NCBI RefSeq assembly: GCF_003574035.1
Contig: NZ_QWKY01000007.1
Location: forward strand, 1 to 64,000
Direction: 5' to 3'
Length of the DNA: 64,000 nucleotides
From: Meiothermus hypogaeus
Lineage (GTDB): Bacteria > Deinococcota > Deinococci > Deinococcales > Thermaceae
Shown here: positions 31,703 to 41,423 of the stretch, one piece after another
Position numbering within the stretch: position 1 is the stretch's first letter
Layout: each line of letters opens with the position of its first letter
Translations under genes and position numbers: made by a program
The notes under the pieces: generated by a model
What the model saw: the letters and a program-made list of their open reading frames with translations, nothing else
Told to the model about the DNA's origin: nothing
Database searches by the model: none

Positions 31703-33069
31703 GGCCGTACAAACCTCCCATCCCCCGGCTTACCCAGAACTTCACCATCCAAGAACACCGTCTTGCCGTTGACTATGGTGCGCACTACCCTCCCTTGAAA
31801 AGTTTTGCCATGGAAAAAGTAGTCAGTGTTGCGTGACTGACTGAACTCCCTGGCCCGGTCTACCACCGTTTTGGCCTGCAAATCCACCAGGGTCAGGTCG
31901 GCGTCTGCCCCCTTGGCAATCAGGCCTTTGCGCCCGTATATACCAAAGCGTTTGGCCCCATTGGAGCTGATCAGGGCTACGGCCTGCTCGAGGGTCACAA
32001 GGCCCCTTGCGGCTGCATCCAGCATCATGGGTACCAGGAACTCCACTCCGGGTGCGCCCGGTGGTGCAGCCCAGATGTCGGCGCGGGCACGCTCCTTTTC
32101 CTCCACGGTGAAGGGCGAATGGTCGGTGGTGACGGAAATCAGTGAGCCATCTCGTATGCCTTCCCAGAGAGCCTCAATATCGCTAGGCGTGCGAAGCGGC
32201 GGGTTAATCTTGGCGTAGCTGCCAAAATCGGCCAGGGCTTGCTCGGTGAAGAGCAAGTACTGTGGGCAGGTCTCGCCGCTGATGTCCTGGTGGCCTTGCC
32301 ACTTTCGCAGGGTTTGTAGAGCGTGCTTGGAGGTCACGTGGGCGATGTGCAGTTTGGTGCCCACCAGGTCGTTGAGGGTGGCAATCTTGCTGATGGCCAG
32401 TGCCTCCACTACCGGCGGTCGGGACTCGCCATGGGTGGAAGCATCGTTACGTCCAGTGGCTTTCACCAAGGCGGTGTAGTGGTTCATCAGGGGTTGACTC
32501 TCGGCGTGTACCACCGTGACCAAGCCGGTTTCCTTCACCAGCTCGAGCGCCCGTAGTTGCTGCCACTCCTCCGGCACACACAGCCCCTCGAACTCATCCA
32601 GCCGGTTTGGCACCGGGTCGGTGGTAAAGATTTTGTAGGCAATGGCCCCTTCAGCGGCCATACCTTGCACCAGCTCGGCCCTCAACATCCCGGGCGCGCC
32701 ATAGAGGGCGAAGTTCACCACTGCCTCGCGCTTGCCCTGTTCGCGGCGGTTCACGAAGATTTCCGGGGTGGCGCAGCAGGGCTTGGAGATAGGCATCTCG
32801 AAGACGGTGGTCACGCCCCCAGCGGCAGCGGCCCGGGTCTCGCTCTCCCAGGTGCCCCGAACGGGGTAGGCTGGTGCACGGACGTGGAAATGGATGTCAA
32901 TAGCTCCTGGTAGCAGGTGTTTTCCGGTTGCATCCACCACTTCCTTGGCCTCGGTGGGGGTATTCGGTTCCAGCAGTGCAGCAATCTTATCGCCCTGTAC
33001 TGCCACATCCAGCCGTTGCTGGCCTTCGGGGGTGATGACCGCCGCGCCGCGTATCAGAAGGTCAATCAT
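31699..33069 (-). CDS. Hydantoinase/dihydroorotase/allantoinase-like amidohydrolase
   Basis: 456 residues from the ATG at 33069, which has GAGGC upstream; a longer reading from 33144 is rejected. Cyclic amidohydrolase ligands: GAIDIHFHVRAP (HxH), AIAYKIFTTD (carbamylated Lys), VTVVHAES (His), LHIAHVTSK (His), VTTDHSPF (Asp). ETRAAAAGGVTTVFEMPIS is typical of AllB/hydantoinase enzymes. It hydrolyses a cyclic amide (hydantoin, allantoin or dihydropyrimidine type). No pyrimidine genes are adjacent, which favours a catabolic role. Confidence 0.88.
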   Translation of the reverse strand: MIDLLIRGAAVITPEGQQRLDVAVQGDKIAALLEPNTPTEAKEVVDATGKHLLPGAIDIHFHVRAPAYPVRGTWESETRAAAAGGVTTVFEMPISKPCCATPEIFVNRREQGKREAVVNFALYGAPGMLRAELVQGMAAEGAIAYKIFTTDPVPNRLDEFEGLCVPEEWQQLRALELVKETGLVTVVHAESQPLMNHYTALVKATGRNDASTHGESRPPVVEALAISKIATLNDLVGTKLHIAHVTSKHALQTLRKWQGHQDISGETCPQYLLFTEQALADFGSYAKINPPLRTPSDIEALWEGIRDGSLISVTTDHSPFTVEEKERARADIWAAPPGAPGVEFLVPMMLDAAARGLVTLEQAVALISSNGAKRFGIYGRKGLIAKGADADLTLVDLQAKTVVDRAREFSQSRNTDYFFHGKTFQGRVVRTIVNGKTVFLDGEVLGKPGDGRFVRP

Positions 33070-33140
33070 GGTTGCCTCGTTTCGGGTTTTGGAAGAATGC
33101 CTGCACCTTTGCGAGGCTAACGATTTGATAGATGAAGGGC

Positions 33141-34307
33141 TCACGCATGGCGTTCTACCCCCACCTGCATTACCTGTTGCAGAAACTTAGAGATGACAGC
33201 CTCACATTGTTCAAGTTCCCCAATATCCACGTATTCGTCGTAGGCATGGGCTACCTCGTAGCTACCCGGCCCAAAAATCACCATGTCGCCGCGCACCAGC
33301 CCTATCAAGTGTTTGGCATCGCTACCGGGTAGGTAGCCGACGGGCTCGGCAGGGGCCTGGGTGAGGCTGCTCGAGCACTCCAAAAAAGCTTTTCCAAGCG
33401 AGGTCTGTAGCTTGGACTCGAAGGGGCTGGAGTATAAGAACTCTCCTACCTCCACGGTGGCTGGTGCTAGCTCCATGGAATCTACGACGGCTCGAAGCTC
33501 TGCCTGCACCACTTCGGGTTTTTCACCAGGAATCACCCGACGATCCAGGCGAATCATGCACTGATCGGCCACTGCGTTGGCGGTCGAGCCTCCCTGAATC
33601 ACCCCCACGTTGCAGGTGGGTACACCTACCAGCGGGTGGACTCGTTGGGAGAGCTCGTGGTGGTAGTTTTCTAACGCCAGCACCACCCGGGCCATCGCGT
33701 TGATGGCATTAACCCCACGGTCAGGGTTGGTGGCATGCACACTGTGCCCGGTGGTGCGAATGGTGGCCCGCATAACCCCCTTGTGAGCAGTAGCCACCCG
33801 GTTGAAGGTTTGTTCCCCAACGATGATGAAATCGCACTGCGGTAAATGTCCTGCATCGGCCAGCCAGCGGGTTCCCAGCTGCCCACCCACCTCTTCTTCC
33901 GCCGCTCCCACCAGTACCAGGGTTCCCGAGTGTCCCGATAGGGCCAATTTCTTGAAGGCAATCATCATTGCTGCTAAAGGGCCTTTATCATCCACACTGC
34001 CCTTGCCATAAAGCCGTCCGTTGCGCTCAACCGCTCTGAAGGGGTCGCTCGACCAAGCTGCTGCCTCGCTCTCGCCTACCGGCACCGTATCAATATGGGC
34101 GTGCAGCATAATGACCGGATCACCCGATCCAATCACCGCAACCACACTCCGGGCGTCTGGTTTTTCCGTGGGAGAGAGTACCGATACCTCGGCCCCCACA
34201 TCCCGTAGCCATTGCGCCACAAATTCTGCAATGGCCCGGTGGTCACCCGGTGGGTTGGGTGAGGGAATCTCGATCAATGCTTTTAGGAGTTCGATCAATT
34301 CGCTCAT
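33141..34307 (-). CDS. M20-family peptidase/deacylase (ArgE/DapE type)
   Basis: 388 residues from the ATG at 34307. Metal ligands and catalytic residues: VIMLHAHIDTVPVGE (His, Asp), YGKGSVDDKGPLAAM (bridging Asp), GAAEEEVGGQLGT (catalytic Glu and ligand Glu), then GSDAKHLIG near the C-terminus. An inserted dimerisation domain sits at about 180-290. It cleaves N-acyl amino acids or dipeptides with two zinc ions. Its leader between the RBS region and the upstream gene is full of heptad repeats (34319-34390). Confidence 0.9.
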   Translation of the reverse strand: MSELIELLKALIEIPSPNPPGDHRAIAEFVAQWLRDVGAEVSVLSPTEKPDARSVVAVIGSGDPVIMLHAHIDTVPVGESEAAAWSSDPFRAVERNGRLYGKGSVDDKGPLAAMMIAFKKLALSGHSGTLVLVGAAEEEVGGQLGTRWLADAGHLPQCDFIIVGEQTFNRVATAHKGVMRATIRTTGHSVHATNPDRGVNAINAMARVVLALENYHHELSQRVHPLVGVPTCNVGVIQGGSTANAVADQCMIRLDRRVIPGEKPEVVQAELRAVVDSMELAPATVEVGEFLYSSPFESKLQTSLGKAFLECSSSLTQAPAEPVGYLPGSDAKHLIGLVRGDMVIFGPGSYEVAHAYDEYVDIGELEQCEAVISKFLQQVMQVGVERHA

Positions 34308-34318
34308 GACGTGTAGTT

Positions 34319-34390
34319 GGCAGAGGGTTCGGGTCAGAGAGCCGGGGGCCAAGAAGAAGATTGCTCTCTGCTCTTCGTTCTCTGCTCTCC
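34319..34390. repeat. Inverted heptad pair upstream of M20 gene
   Basis: Left arm: GGCAGAG, GGTTCGG, then GTCAGAG and AGCCGGG (34319-34346). Right arm: GCTCTCT, GCTCTTC, then GTTCTCT and GCTCTCC (34363-34390). The arms are inverted and ~16 bases apart with no gene between them. The right arm reaches the stop of the AstE-like gene. Confidence 0.72.
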
Positions 34391-34391
34391 G

Positions 34392-35363
34392 CTAATCCAG
34401 TGTCCCTTGCACTTCGGCGTAGAAGCAGCACCAATCCCCCATCGTCACGTTGGGCAACGCCCGCAGTCCGAAAATGCGCCCGTCGGTAGGGGCATGAAGA
34501 GTGTCCAAAACGTCCCCAAAGAGGTTGTAGATGGTGGCGATCTTGTCTCCCTTCTTCATAGGTTTTTTGAACTGGATGTCGGGTTCGGCCACAAACAGGC
34601 CGCTGCTGGGGGCCAGCAGGGCATGCTGCACACCGGTGTAGCGAGGCCTGGCATACTTGGGCTTGCCTGCAATCATCTTGTAGTGACGCATCACGTTGAG
34701 GGCTGCATCGGCCAGGATTCGCCCTACCCGGTGGAAGGCCTGGGGGGAGGTGGCGCTACGCCCGCCCAACTCCACGGTGATGCCAGTCTTGCCCACCTCG
34801 AGCATGACCGCCATGGGGTTGCCCTTGGGTAGGAAGCTTTTGAGCACCAGATCCCAGCCCTCGCCCATGGCCCTGGCTAGCTCCTGAGATTTGTCATCCT
34901 CGGTAGCGAAGATGGTCTCCGAGAGGTAAGAGTGGGCGCCGCCCGAGTGAATGGACAGCTCGAGGTCGGCTACCTTGACCATCCACTCCTTATGCGCCCA
35001 GGTCACCCGTTCGGAAAAATATCCGTTGGCTCGACCGGGGTAGATGCGATTCATGTCGTAGCTGAAGGTATCGAGCGGATTGCCCCGCGAAGCGGCTTCA
35101 AAGGCAGGTGTGTTGATAACCGGAATCAGCACCAACGCCCCGGCTAGCTTCTCCGGGTTTACCTCACGCCGCAGAATGTGGCACATCAGCGGGCCTTCGG
35201 GTTCGTCGCCGTGGATGGCCCCATCTATCCATAAGCAAGGCCCATCCTTGACCCCATTGATCACGATGACCGGAATCTCCACGTTGCTGCCCGGAACAGC
35301 AATAATCCCGGTAGCTGATGTACCCGGTTTGGCCTTGGCTGTCCCTACTTTGATTGCACCCAT
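34392..35363 (-). CDS. Succinylglutamate desuccinylase/aspartoacylase-family protein
   Basis: 323 residues. The AstE/AspA pattern of the M14 clan is WIDGAIHGDEPEGPLMCHIL (zinc His and Glu), DMNRIYPGR, LELSIHSGGAHSY (zinc His) and ITVELGGRSATS (general-base Glu). A C-terminal beta domain carries AEPDIQFKKPMKKGDKIATIYN, a biotinyl-lipoyl-like turn found in this family. It removes an acyl group from an N-acyl amino acid. With the M20 enzymes it supports a pathway for N-acylated amino acids or peptides. Confidence 0.87.
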   Translation of the reverse strand: MGAIKVGTAKAKPGTSATGIIAVPGSNVEIPVIVINGVKDGPCLWIDGAIHGDEPEGPLMCHILRREVNPEKLAGALVLIPVINTPAFEAASRGNPLDTFSYDMNRIYPGRANGYFSERVTWAHKEWMVKVADLELSIHSGGAHSYLSETIFATEDDKSQELARAMGEGWDLVLKSFLPKGNPMAVMLEVGKTGITVELGGRSATSPQAFHRVGRILADAALNVMRHYKMIAGKPKYARPRYTGVQHALLAPSSGLFVAEPDIQFKKPMKKGDKIATIYNLFGDVLDTLHAPTDGRIFGLRALPNVTMGDWCCFYAEVQGTLD

Positions 35364-35376
35364 GTTGCCTCCACTT

Positions 35377-35457
35377 GGCAGAGCGCCTAGGGCTGAGAGC
35401 AGAGAGCTATTAATGATCAGTGCGTTTGCTGCCCTCTACCTTCTGCTCTTTGCCCTC
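35377..35457. repeat. Inverted heptad pair between VOC and AstE-like genes
   Basis: Left arm: GGCAGAG, CGCCTAG, then GGCTGAG and AGCAGAG (35377-35404). Right arm: TGCCCTC, TACCTTC, then TGCTCTT and TGCCCTC (35430-35457). Inverted arms, ~25 bases apart, no gene between them. The consensus resembles element 2 (TGCCCTC). Confidence 0.75.
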
Positions 35458-35459
35458 TG

Positions 35460-35933
35460 CTAGATGCCCTGTACCTTCTTGTACTCCTTGAGTTCTGCCT
35501 CGGTGTACACCTGCATGAACTCGATCTCGACTCCGGCGGCGTCGTTATCCAGAAAAGCGATGAAGCCCTCAGGGTGAGGATGTTTGCCATAGACCCCACA
35601 GGCCTTGCAGATGCGGAGTTGGGCGCCGTTGGCCAGGGCGTGCTCGAGGGCCTTGTCCAGGTCGCGTACCTCGTAGCAGATGTGGTGCAGCCCTTCGTGG
35701 CCACGCTGTTTGATCCATTCATCAAAACGCCCACCCTCGTCCATGCTCTGGCAGAGCTGGTACTCAATACCACCAAGGGTAAAAAGGGCTACTTTGTTGC
35801 GCGACCTGGGATACTCCTTGATTTCGGTGTTTGCGGGTACGCCCAGAAATCGCCAGTAGGTCTCAAGGGCCTTTCGTGCGTCACGCACCGCGAAGGCCAT
35901 GTGTTTGATGGAAAGCACCTGGGGGTTGTCCAT
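35460..35933 (-). CDS. VOC-superfamily (glyoxalase-like) protein
   Basis: 157 residues from the ATG at 35933. Two betaalphabetabetabeta modules: SIKHMAFAVRDARKALETYWRFLGV (first metal His), then GLHHICYEVRDLDKALEHALANGA (second His) and EGFIAFLDNDAAGVEIEFMQ (Glu ligand). It resembles methylmalonyl-CoA epimerase/lactoylglutathione-lyase relatives; the substrate is not clear. There is no ribosome binding site just upstream, where heptads (35937 onward) begin four bases before the ATG. Confidence 0.83.
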   Translation of the reverse strand: MDNPQVLSIKHMAFAVRDARKALETYWRFLGVPANTEIKEYPRSRNKVALFTLGGIEYQLCQSMDEGGRFDEWIKQRGHEGLHHICYEVRDLDKALEHALANGAQLRICKACGVYGKHPHPEGFIAFLDNDAAGVEIEFMQVYTEAELKEYKKVQGI

Positions 35934-35936
35934 AGT

Positions 35937-35994
35937 AGTTAGCACAGAGCAAAAAGCACAGGACGGATGGCCAAAACCAATAAAGTGCTCTCTG

Positions 35995-36013
<19 letters not shown>
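35937..36013. repeat. Inverted heptad pair between aminotransferase 2 and VOC gene
   Basis: Left arm: AGTTAGC, ACAGAGC, then AAAAAGC and ACAGGAC (35937-35964), plus GGATGGC. Right arm: TGCTCTC, TGTCAGT, then CCTCTGT and TCTCAGC (35986-36013), inverted (GAGAGCA, ACAGAGG). No gene between them. The right arm carries the last codons and stop of aminotransferase 2. Confidence 0.65.
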
Positions 36014-37179
<1,166 letters not shown>

Positions 37180-37192
37180 GTAGCCTCCTGGC

Positions 37193-37262
37193 AGCTATCT
37201 AGAGTCAAGAGACAAGCGTTGAAAAACTTTTTTCGTCCCCTGGCTCTTGACCCTAGACGCCG
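37193..37262. repeat. Inverted heptad pair between binding protein and aminotransferase 2
   Basis: Left arm: AGCTATC, TAGAGTC, then AAGAGAC and AAGCGTT (37193-37220). Right arm: GTCCCCT, GGCTCTT, then GACCCTA and GACGCCG (37235-37262), inverted (TAGGGTC, AAGAGCC). Fourteen bases separate the arms. No gene between them. Confidence 0.68.
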
Positions 37263-37269
37263 CTATGGT

Positions 37270-39078
37270 TTAGTTCCCCCGCACGAAGATGGTATCGAGG
37301 AAGTTGATCCCTTCACCCAGATAGCCGTTGGCCGTGCTCTGGAAAGCGCCGATGGGATCTTGCAATTGGTCTTGGGTATTGCCTACCCGCTTCTTATAGG
37401 AGACGTGAAGACCACGGGTGTACAGATAAACGAGCGGGAGGTTCTCCGCAGCCACAGCCTGAAAGCGGTCATAAATGGCCTTACGCTGGGCCGAGTCGGT
37501 GGTAGCCAGACCGTCGGAGACCAGTTTGTCCAGCAGGATTTCGAAGGTCTCGGGGCGGTCGGGGCGGAGCTGCCCCGGACGGTTCAGATTCCAGAGGTGG
37601 GCTACTCCGTTCAGATTGTAGAGGTTGCGACGGGTGGGGGGGTCAAACACCCCACCGAAATCGGTGAAGGAGAGGTCGAAGTTGCGGGTGCCATCGGGGT
37701 TGAAGTTGCGCAGGGCGGGGTTGATCACGCTGCCGTTGTCGGCCACGGTGAAGCTGGCATCAATTCCAGCCTTGCGCATATCTTCAATAACGATGGGAGC
37801 GGCCACTTTTTGCAGGGCTTCGGTCGAGACCACTAGCGCGTTCATCTTTATGGTGCGGCCCTGGGCGTCAATCAAGAAGCCCTGGGCATTGCGCCGGGTA
37901 AAGCCAAGCCCGCGCAGCAGCTCGGCGGCGCGCTGGGGGTTATAGCTAAACTGGGTACGGCCTTCCACGAAGACACTGGGGTTATACCAGCGGGTATTGC
38001 CTGAACTGATGGGGCCATACAAGGGGCGGCCCAGCCCACCCAGCCCCACCCGCAAGATGGTTTCGCGATCTACCAGGTGCGAGAGTGCCCGGCGGAAATT
38101 AACGTTGCGGCAGAGCTGAGCCTTGAAGGGGTCGGGGTTTTGGAAGTTACAAAAGATGGTACTGGTCACTGCCGATTGGGTAATGTTGACCTTCAACTCA
38201 GCATCCAGGCGACCTGCGCTAATGGCCTGTCGTACCCCCTGCACCTCGTCAATGGTCAAGGGCTGGAAATAATCGAGCTGCCCAGCGATGTAGCCCGCCA
38301 GACGCGCATTGGTATCGGCATAGTTGCGGGCGATAATGCGATCCAGATAGGGCAACTTATTGCCTCGCTCGTCCACCGCCCAGTAGTTGGGGTTCTTGCG
38401 CAGTACCATCTCCTCGCCTGGGCGATAGGCTTCAACCAGGAAGGGGCCTGCGCCCACAATCTGAGCGGGCGGCGTGCTGACGGTATAAGCACCGTTCACG
38501 GCTGCTGCACCACCTCGCTCGAAGATGGGTTGCCAGATATGGCGTGGGACGATGGGCCAGGTGGCCAGGTCAAGGACAGCTGCATCTGGAGCATTCAGGG
38601 TTAAGCGAAGGGTGTTTCCGTCTACTCGAGTCCAGCGGAGTGGCCTGCCGTTTTGGGTGAACAGGCTGCGTTGGCGCGAGTTGATCTGCGGATTGGCGTG
38701 TAGCTCGGCGCTATAAAGGATGTCATCGACAGTCAGCGGACGCCCATCCGACCACTGGATGCCGCTGCGAATGGTAAAGGTGACATCGAGGCCCCGTTGC
38801 TGGAAATTGACACAGACGTAGCACTCATACTGCCCACTGGCCGCATTGAACTGTACTAGTTGGGGGTACCACAGGTACTGAATGTAGGTATCGGAAAGCG
38901 ACTGTACAGTAAAGGGATTGAAGGTCGGGGGCAACCCTACCAGACCATAGGTGAGCGTTCCACCCATCTGTGCGTTGCCAGCCCCCCCAAACCGTGCGGG
39001 ACGAACCAGCGGTTGAGCCAGTGCTCCGGCCACCACCAAAACTACCAAAACCAAAACCAACCACTTGAGTTTACGCAT
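37270..39078 (-). CDS. Peptide-type ABC transporter substrate-binding protein (family 5)
   Basis: 602 residues from the ATG at 39078, which follows CAGGAGG; a longer reading from 39180 lacks an RBS. Signal peptide MRKLKWLVLVLVVLVVAGALA with a type I cleavage site and no lipobox. Family-5 signatures: GTLTYGLVGLPPTFNPF, VTFTIRSGIQWSDGRPLTVDDILYS, VSTPPAQIVGAGPFLVEAYRPGE, VNFRRALSHLVDRETIL, FDLSFTDFGG. It binds oligopeptides or similar solutes outside the membrane and delivers them to the two permeases encoded downstream. Confidence 0.92.
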   Translation of the reverse strand: MRKLKWLVLVLVVLVVAGALAQPLVRPARFGGAGNAQMGGTLTYGLVGLPPTFNPFTVQSLSDTYIQYLWYPQLVQFNAASGQYECYVCVNFQQRGLDVTFTIRSGIQWSDGRPLTVDDILYSAELHANPQINSRQRSLFTQNGRPLRWTRVDGNTLRLTLNAPDAAVLDLATWPIVPRHIWQPIFERGGAAAVNGAYTVSTPPAQIVGAGPFLVEAYRPGEEMVLRKNPNYWAVDERGNKLPYLDRIIARNYADTNARLAGYIAGQLDYFQPLTIDEVQGVRQAISAGRLDAELKVNITQSAVTSTIFCNFQNPDPFKAQLCRNVNFRRALSHLVDRETILRVGLGGLGRPLYGPISSGNTRWYNPSVFVEGRTQFSYNPQRAAELLRGLGFTRRNAQGFLIDAQGRTIKMNALVVSTEALQKVAAPIVIEDMRKAGIDASFTVADNGSVINPALRNFNPDGTRNFDLSFTDFGGVFDPPTRRNLYNLNGVAHLWNLNRPGQLRPDRPETFEILLDKLVSDGLATTDSAQRKAIYDRFQAVAAENLPLVYLYTRGLHVSYKKRVGNTQDQLQDPIGAFQSTANGYLGEGINFLDTIFVRGN

Positions 39079-39189
39079 GCCTGCCTCCTGGAAAAACGAC
39101 CTCATAACTGTCGAAGATGCATCTATTGCGCATAAGGCGTGTAGGACTTCATGGAGGTTTGTCTTTTCTACTGGACGCAATGATCATGC

Positions 39190-40368
39190 TTATCCTCTCC
39201 TCGCCTTGGGATCTAGCGCGTCGCGTAAGCCGTCGCCAATAAAGTTGAAAGCCAGCACTGTGATGAAGATGAACAAGCCTGGAATGAGCATCCAGGGCCT
39301 GCTGGTGAAAGTCTGCATCCCACCTTCCTGAGCCACTGCCAGCATCAGGCCCCAGCTAGCGTTGGGATCGGAGATACCCAGACCCAGAAACGATAGCCCC
39401 GATTCGGTCAGGATGAAACCCGGAATGAGCAGGCTAAAACTGACGATGGCAAAGCTGGCGGTGGCGGGCAGAACATGACGGAAAATAATGCGCACATCGT
39501 TGGCGCCCAGCCCTCGAGCGGCCATCACATAGTCCTCTTCGCGCAGGCTTAGCACCTGCCCACGCACCGCCCTGGCTACCCCACCCCAGCGAATTAACCC
39601 CAGAATCAGGATCACCACAAAAAACACCACGCTTGACTTTGCGTCCAGCGGAAAGAGTGCCCGCAGCGCCAACAACAAGAACAGCGCTGGAATGGTGGAC
39701 AGCACCTCCACCACCCGCATGATGAGGTCGTCGAGCCAGCCGCCATAGTAGCCCGCTATCGCGCCCAGTACCAGCCCCACCACCAGGGCCAGCACCGCCG
39801 CAAAAATCCCGATGGTAAGGGTTATGCGGGCTCCAAACAGAATGCGCCCAAACACGTCGCGCCCTAGCCGATCGGCCCCCCACAGGAAGATGGTGGCGGG
39901 CTTGTCCACCCCGAACAGCCGGAGGGTGAGGGTGGGGTTGAAGCCCCAGGTGTTGCGCCAGGTCTGGGGAATCAGATTGAACGGGAAGGGTACGTAGGGT
40001 TGCCCTTGGGTAAAGAAACGGAGGGGATAGCGGGTACTGGTATCTTCTTTGAACTCGAACTGAAGGGTATCAAGGTTGATCTCACTGCGCACGTTGTAAA
40101 CGAAAGGCCGTGTCAAAGCGCCGGTTTCGGGGTCGCGCCAGTGAATCCGGGTGGGCGGTGCAAAGCTGCGGTCAATGGCTCCCCGAAAAAACGACTCCGA
40201 TTCCCCGTAAGGTGCAATGAAGTCGGCAAAGGCGGCCAGCACGTACAGGATGCCCAGCACCCACAGGCTGACCATTGCCAGGCGGTGTTTGCGGAACTGT
40301 AACCGTACCACCTGGCCCCGCGAGAGCGTGCGTAGCGGAGTAGAACTGGAAGTCATGGGCTCGCTCAT
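39190..40368 (-). CDS. DppC/OppC-type ABC transporter permease
   Basis: 392 residues. The N-terminal membrane helix (VSLWVLGILYVLAAFADFIAPYGE) is followed by a long extracytoplasmic segment (about 60-160), and then the five-helix core. DRLGRDVFGRILFGARITLTIGI and the EAA loop REEDYVMAARGLGANDVRIIFRHVLP (contact with the ATPase) are clear. The long loop before the core is bigger than in E. coli DppC. Coupled to the other permease by a one-base overlap at 40368. Confidence 0.92.
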   Translation of the reverse strand: MSEPMTSSSTPLRTLSRGQVVRLQFRKHRLAMVSLWVLGILYVLAAFADFIAPYGESESFFRGAIDRSFAPPTRIHWRDPETGALTRPFVYNVRSEINLDTLQFEFKEDTSTRYPLRFFTQGQPYVPFPFNLIPQTWRNTWGFNPTLTLRLFGVDKPATIFLWGADRLGRDVFGRILFGARITLTIGIFAAVLALVVGLVLGAIAGYYGGWLDDLIMRVVEVLSTIPALFLLLALRALFPLDAKSSVVFFVVILILGLIRWGGVARAVRGQVLSLREEDYVMAARGLGANDVRIIFRHVLPATASFAIVSFSLLIPGFILTESGLSFLGLGISDPNASWGLMLAVAQEGGMQTFTSRPWMLIPGLFIFITVLAFNFIGDGLRDALDPKARRG

Positions 40369-41423
40369 CAGGAGTACCTAATCCTTGGATCCACCAACGC
40401 CAGCAACACATCGGAAATCAAGTTCCCGATCATCAACAAGATGGCCGATAGCACCAATAGGCCCATCACCACGTAAAGGTCTTTCTGCTGAATGGCAATC
40501 ACGAAACCCGGCGTAATGCCCGGCCAGCGATAAACAAACTCCACCAAACCGGCCCCGGTCACCAACTCCGGCAACACTGTGCCGATGCCCGAAATCACCG
40601 GGCTGATGGCGTTGCGAAGCACGTGCTTGTAGATCACGACCCGCTCGGATAGACCTTTAGCACGGGCGGTGCGTACAAAGTCTGATTGCAAGAAGTCCAG
40701 CACCTGACCGCGCACCACGCGGACCAGGCTCGAGAGTCCAGCAGTAGTAATCACCAGGGTGGGTAAGACCAGGTGCCACAGCCGATCCCCCACCTGCTGC
40801 CACCAGGAGAGGCTATCGTAAATTTCGGTGGTTCGCATTCCGCCCACCGGAAACAAAAGCCCGTTTCTCAGGTCGTAGCTAAGGAAATCCAGGATGGGCT
40901 TGTACCAGGCATTGCCCTGGGCTACCTCGCGCAATGGGCCTTGCAAAAACAGAACGCCGACAATCAGCAGCAAGATAAAAAAGAAGTTGGGAATCGCCAG
41001 CCCCACCACGGCAAAGAAAGACCAGACCTGATCGCCCAGCTTGTACTGGTTTACGGCCTGGTAGATTCCGATCGGGATGGCCAGCAAGTAGGTCAGTACG
41101 AGTGAAATCAGTACCAGGGTGAAGCTGTTGATGATCAGGGGAACGATGATCTCAGTGACGGGTGCGCGGTAGGTGAACGATTCGCCCAGATATCCGGCAG
41201 TGATGATGCCCCACATCCACTTGAAATACTGCACCAGGATGGGGTCGTCCAGGCCGAAGTTTTCGCGCAAACGCCGCAACTGCTCGGCATCGGCGTTGGG
41301 GTCGAGGGCAAATCGGTCGGTGAAGTCGCCGGGTGTGAGCTGGATAATGATGAATGCCAGAAGCGTGGCCCCGATAAAGGTCGGAATCAGCTGAAATACG
41401 CGGCGGATGAGGTACTGGGTCAT
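40368..41423 (-). CDS. DppB/OppB-type ABC transporter permease
   Basis: 351 residues, starting MTQYLIRRVFQLIPTFIGATLLAFII. Six hydrophobic segments are expected. The EAA loop LQSDFVRTARAKGLSERVVIYKHVLRNAISPVI is intact, and the C-terminus ends LISDVLLALVDPRIRYS, the usual DppB end. Order in the operon is DppB, DppC, binding protein on the minus strand. No OppD/OppF-type ATPase gene is in the window, so the ATPases must come from elsewhere. Overlaps the M20 dipeptidase gene by four bases. Confidence 0.92.
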   Translation of the reverse strand: MTQYLIRRVFQLIPTFIGATLLAFIIIQLTPGDFTDRFALDPNADAEQLRRLRENFGLDDPILVQYFKWMWGIITAGYLGESFTYRAPVTEIIVPLIINSFTLVLISLVLTYLLAIPIGIYQAVNQYKLGDQVWSFFAVVGLAIPNFFFILLLIVGVLFLQGPLREVAQGNAWYKPILDFLSYDLRNGLLFPVGGMRTTEIYDSLSWWQQVGDRLWHLVLPTLVITTAGLSSLVRVVRGQVLDFLQSDFVRTARAKGLSERVVIYKHVLRNAISPVISGIGTVLPELVTGAGLVEFVYRWPGITPGFVIAIQQKDLYVVMGLLVLSAILLMIGNLISDVLLALVDPRIRYS

